A stretch of 64,000 nt of DNA from Acanthopleura granulata (taxonomy: Eukaryota > Mollusca > Polyplacophora > Chitonida > Chitonidae). The stretch covers positions 9,010,946 through 9,074,945 of the forward strand of contig JABBOT010000016.1 of assembly GCA_016165875.1 (NCBI GenBank), read 5' to 3'. Below the pieces are notes generated by a model. It worked only from the letters and a program-made list of their open reading frames with translations, had not been told where the DNA came from and did not search any database. Position numbers and translations under genes: made by a program. This document shows positions 24,262 through 35,600 of the stretch, piece after piece; positions within the stretch are counted from its first letter, which is position 1, and every line of letters starts with the position of its first letter.

Positions 24262-25215
24262 AAATATTTCTTGCTGGCCTATAGAGACTTGGTCAAACCA
24301 TCTCTGATCCCAGTATATACCTACAGAGACTCAGTCAAAGCCTTTGTGACACCAGTATATACCTACAGAGACTTGGTCAAGCCTTTGTGACCCCGGTGTA
24401 TACCTACAGAGAACTGGTCAAGCCTTTGTGACCCTGGTATGCACACCTATAGAGTGTTGGGCGAGCCTTTGTGACACCAGTATATACCTGCAGAGACTTG
24501 GTCAAGCCTTTGTGACCCCGGTGTATATCTACAGAGAACTGGTCAAGCCTTTGTGACCCTGGTGTATACCTACAGAGAACTGGTCAAGCCTTTGTGACCC
24601 TGGTATAGACCTACAGAGACTGAGTCAAAGCCTTTGTGACACCAGTATATACCTGCAGAGACTTGGTCAAGCCTTTGTGACCCCGGTGTATACCTACAGA
24701 GAACTGGTCAAGCCTTTGTGACCCTGGTATAGACCTACAGAGACTGAGTCAAAGCCTTTGTGACACCAGTATATACCTGCAGAGACTTGGTCAAGCCTTT
24801 GTGACCCCGGTGTATACCTACAGTGAACTGGTCAAGCCTTTGTGACCCTGGTATAGACCTACAGAGACTGAGTCAAAGCCTTTGTGACACCAGTATATAC
24901 CTGCAGAGACTTGGTCAAGCCTTTATGACCCCGGTGTATACCTACAGAGAACTGGTCAAGCCTTTATGACCCCGGTGTATACCTACAGAGAACTGGTCAA
25001 GCCTTTGTGACCCTGGTATAGACCTACAGAGACTGGGTCAAAGCCTTTGTGACACCAGTATATACCTGCAGAGACTTGGTCAAGCCTTTGTGACACCAGT
25101 ATATACCTGCAGAGACTTGGTCAAGCCTTTGTGACCCCGGTGTATACCTACAGAGAACTGGTCAAGCCTTTGTGACCCTGGTATGCACACCTATAGAGTG
25201 TTGGGCGAGCCTTGG
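24262..25215. repeat. 41-bp minisatellite with three-unit higher-order structure
   Basis: About 23 direct copies of a unit like 'cctacagagaactggtcaag' plus 'cctttgtgaccctggtatag' are present. Three variants recur in a fixed order (ending 'ctggtatag', 'accagtatat' and 'cccggtgtat'), giving a secondary period near 122 bases. The variant 'ggtatgcacacctatagagt' plus 'gttgggcgagcc' occurs both early (about 24436) and at the right edge. Confidence 0.9.
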
Positions 25216-25834
25216 TAAGATCGAGGTGTTGATGAAGACAGGGGGGCAGGCCTTAGTCTAGGATTCTGTAGCTCTCTTGAAACTTTTGAATTGTTCAGCT
25301 GCTAGCCTGTAGGCTGCACAGGCACCTGTTAACAATGGATAGTATGAGAGTAGAAGGGATTTTATGAGTTTAAAAGCATTAGAAAGAACTTCTGACCTGA
25401 TTCCCAGGGGATAGATGAGAATGATCTCCGAACCAAGAGGAGAGAACACTTTCATGATTAGTAGGACCAAAGATTAATTGTCTCGTGACAATTCGCTGAT
25501 AACAACAAATTTATGTTGGTTGTTGTATCACATTTTCAATTAACTTCAAATGCATGCTCTACTGCTGACACCAAAGGAGTACGATTTCTGAAATGAACCC
25601 TGCATGATAACAATATACGTTACATTCAGTGACGGCCTTTATGTATCAATCATTTCATTTATTTGGTTTTATATATTTATATATTTATATACGTGTCAAT
25701 CACGTAATTGCAAAATAAACATCTTGTACAACTTTTCTATTGTGTTTTTTTTTGTTCATATCTGTACTTAAAAATACTAGTCTTAAGCTGTATATAAATG
25801 TATTTTCTGTTCACTGGAATGACCTAATACTCCA
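25216..25834. other. Intergenic DNA, nothing recognised
   Basis: The stretch is AT-rich with short T runs. No feature is supported. Confidence 0.4.
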
Positions 25835-26190
25835 TTTATAGCACTATATGATGACATGGAAAAGTGCCACAATTGAAGCACTGTAGAATGACATGGAAAA
25901 CAGCCACAAGTGTATATAGCACTACATAATGACACGTTTACCACCATATAATGATGTGAAAACGCTCCACAAATAAAGCACTGCATACTGACACCAAAAG
26001 GCCACATTCATATTTCATAGCACTACATAATGATACATGTAAAATGTGATGAAGCACTACATCATGATACATGTAAGATGTTATGAAGCACTACATCATG
26101 ATACATGTAAAACCAATACATCATGATACATGTAAGATGTGATGAAGTACTACATCATGATACATGTAAGACGTGATGAAGCACTATATA
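25835..26190. repeat. Degenerate tandem array, unit about 34 bp
   Basis: Copies of 'gaagcactacatcatgatac' followed by 'atgtaagatgtgat' are clear at 26015-26190 and decay to the left. Confidence 0.7.
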
Positions 26191-28574
26191 ATAACTGTTT
26201 CCAAACAAAGGAGCACACAGTTAACGTCCGTTTCGACATTTGTCTTACACACCGGTAGGACTGTGGGCTACAAAAGTGTGTCTTGAGCAGCAAGACATCA
26301 GCAGCGACATGTAAACAGTTGTGTAAACACTTCAAAAGCCAACGTCCACACAAAAACACAACAATAAGCCTTACACTGAAGCAAGCAAACAAACAAACAC
26401 TAACATTTTTTTTTTACATGGAATTCCACCCATGATTTAAATCAGCACCAGTCACAACTTTATACTTACACCAAAGGTGACAGAACAGGGAAGAAAAAAA
26501 AACACCACTCATTAAAATGAAATAAAGTAAACACAGATATATCATGAGACAAAAAAAATTCCACGTTAATTATTACGTAACACTTTAGCCTTCATCCTGA
26601 CAGTTATTACACAGTGTTTGCTTGAGCCAATGCAACATGCTTCCTAAACAGTACAGTATGGGAGCGTGGTAGCTGTTGGACATACACTCTTCACTTCCTG
26701 AGATACAATCATGACAAGTCTCGTTACGAAAAGCAACCTTGCGAGGTCATATTACCGCCCGTCTTGTTTTAAGTGTTCAATGGGGTGGGGTTGGGGTGGG
26801 GTTGGGGTGGGGGTGGGGTGCGGGGTATGCAGTAAAGAGATCAGAATCAAGATAAAACCACAGCCAGTGACTGTAATTTACTTGTCCAAACTGAATCAGC
26901 AAGACCTAGAATTTAGCATGTGACCTCATTCACTGGCCGATTAACTCTGGCCACAGGAATGCTTTGGGTGAACGTTCTGTGTTAAAGAATGAAAATTGCT
27001 TTTGAAATCAGGTCAAAAACATTTACAGCCAATGTCACAGTTAACTTATGCATTCAAATATCCACAATTGCTGTATTCAAGGTCAAATACTGTTTCAAGG
27101 ACAAATACTGTCTCAAACCTTGTCTTAAATGCAATACAGGCTCACTGCTAACTGGCTTATGGGAAAGACAGGTTCAAACCACAACCTTGATTCCTGCTAA
27201 AACGGTTTTCAACAGGTAAAATGTCTTCACTGTCACTGATTTCAAGAACCACAAGATATTCTCATGAAATCTGCCTGTTTACAGGCTGATAAATTTGGCG
27301 GGGAAGAGTCGGGTTGTGTGGGATGTGGGGGTGAATGGGCGATTTACCATGAATGGGCATTAAGCTGTTTAAGCTACCACAAAATGGGTCTAATAATTCC
27401 TCAGTAATTCACAGAACAAACTGTCAATGCATTTCACCGAACAGTTCAACATAATGAAGAATGCACTCAGTTTCAATAACGCAATAAACATCTGTCTCGT
27501 ACTAAGGTCCTAGTACACGTTTTCAAAATATTCTCCCTTGATTAAGAAAAATTCCACTCAAACTGAGATTGGTCGGAGCAGAAGAAAAAGTCAAGCAAAC
27601 GAACTGACAATTTTGGAGAAACCAAAAAAAAAAAACAAAAAAAAAAAAAAACACACACACAAAAAACTATTAATAAAACAAATATCATTCCAAAAATAAA
27701 ATCTATCCTCACCGGACATGGCCAAGATAAACGCAAGCTATTCTTAAAAGAAAAAAAATTCACAACAATCCTACGTCACCGGGGACAAGAAACAAAAAAA
27801 AAAAAAAAAAAAAATACCAGAACTGACCAACCAGCCATTTAACTGAGTGTCATATACAGCTAACAACGAGACAAAGCAGACTGAGTTTTTATGTATGACT
27901 GGATACTTGGTCATAAACTAAACTATACTTATCGATGGGATATGAATTAAAATCACAGTTACACAACTGCTGCAGGTGATGTCTACTGTGTCCAACCTTG
28001 GTGAGAGGGGGCTGGTTCCTGCCAATAAAACAAACAACTGACAGGACCAGTGACTAAGTTCTGAGGCGATACAGCCAATTTTATCCTACACGAATCTGCT
28101 GAGACTGTGCAGAGAAAACTAAGTGATGTGAACGCCATCAAGTCACCTTCTCGGTTTGCCTGGAATCCAACCGACACAATCAGTGAGGTGTAAAGTAATG
28201 ACATTGGGTATACATGTAATATAACACTGCTAACATCCAGATATTTCAAGAATCTCAGAAGTTTGCCACTGTTGGAAGAGGCCCACTTACAGGCCTTTGA
28301 AGAATATTTCACCCTCAGCAACAGTCTACCACTGTCTTGCTTGGCCAACTTCCATATATTAATGCCTCGTAGGCAGTATTCAGGAAAAGGTGACTACTAT
28401 AGAAAGACACCACATAATGTAAGACAAATACAAGTAACTTGGCAACTGGAGATTTCTGTGACTGGAATTTGGCTCTTCCGCTCGATAAATCAGTCTGCGT
28501 CAATCACATACAACCACACACACTCCCACTTAACAATATCCAGAGCAACGAAGAGGAAAAGTCAACACTGCTTC
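26191..28574. other. Intergenic DNA with homopolymer runs
   Basis: A-rich tracts lie near 27625-27660 and 27790-27815. A G-rich tract (26782-26826) is listed separately. No gene is recognised. Confidence 0.4.
26782..26826 (+). other. G-rich tract with G-quadruplex potential
   Basis: At least eight runs of four or five G separated by one or two T occur in about 45 bases, which fits the loop rule for a stable G-quadruplex. Its role is unknown. Confidence 0.6.
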
Positions 28575-29165
28575 AATCTGAAACTAAAAGTTGTGCAGCT
28601 GGTAGTTCAACAAACTGTGCCTGTTATTACGCCACTAGCTGTGTCTCTGGTAGCACTAGAAACTGTGTCTGTTGGAGCCAAAAGGTGAGCCTCCGGTATT
28701 GCCATGAGCTGTGCCTCTGGTAGTGATCCAGGATGTGTCTCTTGTAGCTCCACCAGCTGTGGCATAAACCAACAAACCACAGGCTGTGACTAGTAGTACC
28801 ACAGGCTGCATCTCTGGTTGTACCACATGTTGTGTCTCTGGTAGTGCCAGACTAAGGCAACGTTACAGGGTGTGTGACTGGTGGTGCCACAACCTGTGCC
28901 TCTTCTGGTGTCATGGGCTGTGCACCTGGTAGTGCAAAAAGGTGTCCATCTGGTAGTGCCACAAGCTGTGTGACTGGTAATGCAGTGAACCATGTGTTGT
29001 GCCACAGCCTTTTACTCCGGTAATCATAGGCATGACAGCCTGTGCTTCTGGTAGTGCCATGGGCTGTGATTCTCGCAGTGCCAGTAGCTCTGTCACTGGT
29101 TGCCCTATGGACTGTGTTTTTAATAGTGCCTAAAGCTGTTTTTACCACAGTGTGTGTACCACAGG
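28575..29165. repeat. Degenerate array, unit about 30 bp, downstream of the nuclear receptor gene
   Basis: About 18-20 imperfect copies of 'ctgtgtctctggtagtgcca' plus a variable 'caggctgtg' part occur. It ends about 270 bases from the receptor stop codon. Open frames through it only reflect the repeat. Confidence 0.75.
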
Positions 29166-29434
29166 AAGTGCTTGTACACATCTAATATACACCCATGAGT
29201 GAATACTAGATCTACCCATAAGACAAAAGTGACTGCTTTTTTGGTACTAGACAGGACTAAAACTGACATACACCTTTTCCTATACTGAGTATATAATACA
29301 CAAAGCTCTCATTGATTTTTTAATAAATAAAAAATAGACTGGATACCAAAATCACTTCACAAGCCAGTCAACAATGAATGTTGGGGGGAGGAGGAGGAGG
29401 AATAATAATTATAATAATAATCAACAAACTACAA

Positions 29435-29685
29435 TCACTCTAGATCTAGAATTTCCCTAAATAAAGGCAAAACTTTTGTCAGCGACTCTGATTTGTCGAA
29501 TTTCTTTTGATGCACATTTTGAGCAAATTCGTGGGCTGTCTGTCTCAGGTCAGGTATAAGCAGTAGTAGCTTCCCAAAGAGAAGTGGTTTCTTCGTATGG
29601 TTCCTCTTCAGCTCCAGACGCAAGGCGTCCACCAACTGGCTCTGGATGTCTTCTACTTTGGATGGGTTTTGCAAACCTTCCCGAT
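29435..29685 (-). CDS. Nuclear receptor, C-terminal LBD exon with AF-2
   Basis: After CTGTTCTCCCAG the exon completes GAT and reads [20 protein letters not shown], then [15 protein letters not shown] and the C-terminal [15 protein letters not shown]. DR-GL-N-VEDIQ matches the PPAR helix 9-10 region. Confidence 0.92.
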
Positions 29686-32600
29686 CTGGGAGAACAGAAG
29701 AAGAAAAACAATTAGAGGTCACTGATTTGTTCTAGGGATCAGATATTACGCTGAAAGAGGACTTTTTGGGGTCATATATTTAGGTTACTGTATTTCATCT
29801 AAAGTTGAGTATTTCTCCACTGACACATTTTGCTTATCTCTGATTCAACCACATTATATTAAAACTTAAGCATTTACTGTGACGTTTGATTAATTTCTTG
29901 CCAGAAAAAAAAAAAATGTTCACATCATTTCAATGGCTGGATATGCTTCTGACTACATTTTTACATACTAACTTTCAGGTGAAATGCACGAGTTACAGTA
30001 GTTATGAAATATTTACATGAAGCAGAGGTACATTTTGCTGAGATGTCAAATATTCCGTCACACAAAAAGAGAAGCAGAAGAGCTGTCAACTGCTGGTATT
30101 TTTGTGTGGACTAAAAATATATGACTGACACCTTGAAATGGTTTTTGAATTTTCAACGCACATTTTCATTTTTTTCTCTGTTCCATCCATTTTCTGGCTT
30201 TGTGAAAGGAATTTTAATAGATCTACAAATGAAGACTCACGAAGCCTGGAAGAATCATACCTTATAAACTAACATGAGTGACAACACACTGACTACACTC
30301 ACCTGATTTTAGTGAGAGATTTGTGATTTCGTGCTTCCCTGAAGTCCACTCACCTGTCGTGATTAAGAGAATTGCACAGAATAAAGCGATCTCCCTGGTA
30401 AGCAGTTCCATCTGGATCAGCTTGTCGACGACATTTAGAGGTGTTTCTAAGAGCAGCCTGGCTTCCTGGCAGGAGGCGATGGCCGCCCTCAGCAGTAACA
30501 CCTGGCCGCCTTTACAAGGAGCGTGGAGAAGCAAGCCGTGTTGGTCCAGGTGGGAGTGGAGCTGTGACAACAGACAGAGCAAACGGGGGGCACGTGAAGT
30601 TGCACAGGTTTTTATGATTTATGAAAGTTATAATAACGAGTCACTTTTAAAGGTTAAAGTAAAAGACAGCTCATGACTGAGGTACTGTTCATTAAAAAGA
30701 TTATAAAATTTTCTCTTGAATGTGAAAATGCGTTTGAAATTGTATGAATTTGTTGCTGAATTATTTTTGTTTGCAGTGTGGAGTACTTTGCTACCGACTG
30801 GGGATCTGAAGGTGCCCATGCTTTTAGACTTACGAGAGACTGACCAATCAGAGAGCTAGGAGATATCAGCTGTTTATTAGCTGTGACATAAATGTTCTGA
30901 TTTATTTATTTATTTAATTAGGTGTTATACGCCGCACACAAGAATATTTCACTTATATGACAGCCGCCAGCATTATGATGGAGAAAACCGGGCAGAGCCT
31001 GCGGGGAAATCCACGACCATTCGCAGGTTGCTGGCAGAGCCTCCCACATACGGCCAGAGGGGAAGCCAGCATGAGCTGGTCTTGAACTCACACTGATCGC
31101 ACAGGTGGGAGGCATCGGGTCATTGTGCTGCGATATCGTGCTAACAGATATGAACGTTCTGAGTTTTCTGTTAATGTTACATGTAATAACATAGGGACGT
31201 CACACTATTTGAATGTTATCTTTTAATTATAACAGGTACATGTGTGAACAACACTGCAAATTTTTTCCAGACCACTGATTTGTGGATTGAGTAAATTTTC
31301 GATCATTTTATGTTATAAATTTACATATATACTTAAGTTTCAAACACAACCCTAGTAGTTTACTACAGTATCAGCTGACAAGAGTGTTCCGTGCTTGGAT
31401 CAATTATGTCGCAGTCCACACAGAATGGCTTCGTTTCGAGCTAGCTGACGGAACAGGGTCAAATGTCAATTCCTGCTGTCATGGTATTAGTTAGAAAAAA
31501 CACTTTACTGAAATAAACATAATATTGTCCCACCTATCGGCAAACTCAACTTAGAACATGTGCCGTCTTTCCCTTTAAGGCCACTTTAAAAAGATGCTTG
31601 TTGTGGGGCAGCCTGAGTAACACGCCAAAACAGAGACCTACATGCATGCACTTTTAAAATTATAACTGGACTTTTGATGGATATTTTATATATATATATA
31701 AAGTTTTCACTCTATGTTAATTGGCTTAAAATCCCTATCTTTTTTCATGAGCAAAACTAAAAAATGGAAAAAACTGAAAATGTAAGAAATGGCCGAAAAG
31801 TGAAACTGAAACTGATCTATAACTTGTCTTCGACAAACCAGGAATCAAGTTTAAATTCAAAATAAAAAAAAAAACATTTTGAATATCTGATACGAAAATA
31901 AATGGAACAGGGGACATAACAACACATGCATCTCTTTTCAAATGACAATTAAGGGGGCACAACTTCTGAAGAAACTAACAAAATCATGTACTTCAACACT
32001 GAAAAGAGGAAGTGAAAAAAATCATTTCTCATCCAGATAAACTTCTGAGGAGTAAACGTCCATGAAATAATTCTCCAAATTTGTTCATCATATCTCTTTG
32101 TACTGGTATTCACATTTCATCACTTTTTGAAAAGGTAAATTTTGGCCTGCTTAAAAATGGTTTGTTTTGTTTCAATTTCCCGTGCTTCACAGACAACGCA
32201 CATGTATGAGTGTCCCAAACTGAAGTGATGTGAAAACACCCTGAGTTGAGTCTGCTTTTCGGTAGAGAATTTTTGTCCACCCCAAATTTTTCTAGCAACC
32301 AAATTGATTGTTTTAGAAAACTTTAATGGATGTACATGAACACTCTACGAAGGCAGCTAACGGTAAACCTCAGAAAACACGGCAGCCATCACGATACAAA
32401 TGATTATGACGATGTGGCAACACAAGGAAATCACTCTGTTGTAATTATGAAAATCTGAAAATCACATAAAATTAAAAACTTCACAGGTTAGAAAAAAGCT
32501 TATCAATTTACGATCCAACCACCTACAAATCTGACATATTACATGTATAACTGCACAGGTTAGTTTTGTATAAAACAAAAATAATTCTGAGTAGTTAAGT

Positions 32601-35600
32601 CATATCTGTCTTATCTATATTTTCGATACTATGCATGTAGCTTAACCATTCTTGAGTTTCTGTCGACTTACCAGGCTCTGTTATGTCAATAAAACCTGCC
32701 TACATCTTAAACCTACACAGCTACATGTCTAAGTCTATGTACCCCTCTTCCCCCATTACAACCCTGTTGCTGGGGGGGGGGGGGACACCATTGACCACAA
32801 AACAACACCTGAGGGTTAACTGAAACTGTCGAAAGTGTATATGCAGATAGATGCAGCAATGACTTTGTGAAATATTTGGGCGACAAATACTGAATCAGGT
32901 GCTGTAACAGAGCATATCATAATCAGGGAGGGGCGCATTAATATCTGTATAGCACATGCTTCCTGGTCGATGATGGCACAAACATAGAAACGATACCCAA
33001 AATATAGATCACCAATTATAACTTCAATATTCACAGTTGCTTTCTCTCGATGATATTACACAAAAGTACACTCACCATAACGATTCCAATCTCGAAGCCG
33101 GCGTGCTTCAGCAGGAGTATCTGGTCGTTCATGCACAAGTCAGCGAAGCCCGGGATCTTTTTCCCAAATTTGGCTGTGGCCTCTATGGATGGAATCAACA
33201 TCTCCTGGAACCTCTTGAACACCTCGAGCTGTTCAAACACCATGGTGTCCATCCAGCCCACAAACCGCGTGGCCTCATTACACAACGACTGCTGACCGTA
33301 GTAAGGCTGCCCAACAGAAATCAGTACCAATGACCCTCATTCCTCACAGAAATGTGCACAGAAATAACTGTTAAAATTCCAACCTTTAAAGTTATATGGT
33401 TGCCCAAATAGTAGGTATTTTGCATTTTTACAGAATGACAAGAGTATTAGGTATTTTTCTCAAGAAGTAAAAGTTACAAGCTTTTCATTAATCCCACCAA
33501 ATGCACTGTTCATGAAGTGAACATTTAAAAATAACAAAAAAATTGAAAACTCAAAAGTCTGCCAGAATATTTAAATGAGAGGATGATAATTCAGTGGAAA
33601 TGGAGCATGCTCACTGTGCTCGGTAAACTTAATATGTAAATAAATGAGGCTGATGACACGAGTAAAAGAAGGAGTTACGGCTGTCTCATAACAGGACAGG
33701 CCAAAAAGAGGTGTAAAAGAAAGCTCAGCAGGTCGACCAGCAAGTCTAGAGTTGTAATTGCTGGCCAGTTGTCGCAAAACTACTGCTTCATAGGTGACTG
33801 CAAATGTTGTTGTTGTTGTGGCGGTGTTAAACGTCAAACAGATGCACGTTTCTGACTCTTAGTCGATTTATTTATTTATTTGATTGGTGTTTTACGTCGT
33901 ACTCAAGAATAAACCGGGCAGAGCCCAGGCGAAACCCACGACCATTCGCAGGTTGCTGGCAGGCCTTCCCACGTACGGCCGGAAGGGAAACCAGCATGAG
34001 CTGGTCTTGAACTCACAGCGACCGCATTGGTGGGAGACTCCTGTGTCATTGCACTGTACAGGCGCACTAACCGACTGAGGACTCTTTGTCATATGAGAAC
34101 ATAATTCCTCAATGCTGTTTAAGCTGCTAAACTCTGCATGTATCTATGTGTATCAAAATTATCCGAGGCCTTGCAGCCAATATCCACTGATCCTGAATGC
34201 CTACGCATATGTTTTGGGTCTTTCATTTGAATATTAATGAGTCAAGCTTTGTGTTCAATTCGAAAAATGGCAGGACTTCTCCAGGCTAGTCCAAGTTACT
34301 TACTCCATAAACATTTTTAATTTCAACGTGACTGATTTAGCTTATGAATGAACTTCAAAACTTCATTAAGACTGCGCAAACAGAATTTGTTTAAAAATCC
34401 AAATTTTGGGTGAGAGTGTCTCTTTAAATGTTACAGCTGTTCAGAAGTGGAAATTTTATGTGCGTGTATGTAGTCTTCCACCCCCACCCCCACTCACATA
34501 CACACACACCTCACCCTACTTTGTAATGGTGAGCTAAACTTAGATGTGGTAGCAAAGCCACCAAAGAGCTCCACTGTAGGGAATAGATTCTAAAAGCAGT
34601 ACACTAAGTGAGGAATTTGTCAATTTAGGGTATTAATATGCACACACAAAATCAACGATGGAATATCCCCCTTCTGTCATTATGCTCTACTTGTGAGCAA
34701 ACCCTGAGCTCAATACACGCAGTATTTTTTAAGATATCACCCCTAACATTTTGTTTCACATTGCTTTCCCTATAATTGGGCACCGATGCCGACACTCAGG
34801 GGCCAAATAATAGGATGGTCTAAGCTCAAATTACTCTTCGTCTGAACACTGCGAACCTCAACAGTGAGAGGAAAATGCTTCCTCTTCAACCCTAGATTCT
34901 CTCCATTTTTCGTTACTGTACAAAGTCAGAGTCAGTAAATTTACTGCTCATCTATGCTAATCAACTGCTCATCTACAGAGGTACTCACCTGATGGACATG
35001 TTTCTCTGATGATGTGGATGCTTGAACTTCGCAATCCCTCGTATCCATGGGTTCCTGCTTCTGAACAATTGCCTCGTGGATGTAGCTGGAAATGCTGGTG
35101 AAATGTTCACGGAACGCACTCTTTACAGTATCAGCCAAGGAACGCAACTCTAGTATCCTCTCCGAACAAGTCGACTGCATTTCCTCTTTGTCCATTAAAA
35201 GTTTCTCCCGCTCAGTCTTTGGCATCCTTCCAAAACGGACAGCTGTAAATGAGACAAAACTCATAAACATGCGTGTATGTTTCTGGCTCATAAGCTGTGC
35301 ATGCATGAGTAGCCAGCTTTTATCATTTTTAATGCAAGATAAGTGCTAGTTCAGATTCATAAATATAATAAGAATTAGCTTCAGGGCCATTTCATGTCCA
35401 CATAAAATTTCCCTTTGTTTGTGCAATTATAAAGTTGAAAGTCTGATACATGTAACTAAACTCCGAAACTTCTGCTGTAGAAGCTCTTGTAAGAAAACAT
35501 GCTGGATCTTGAGTGAAAACTGACAAGATCTCCAGTGAGAACTCCTATGACCCAGCTCAAGAGAGAAATTGTACGATCTCAAGTGACAACTTGTACGATC

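Noticed and set aside
28439..29181. Open frames on both strands through the 30-bp array
   Set aside because: They only reflect the repeat unit; no protein family is recognised.
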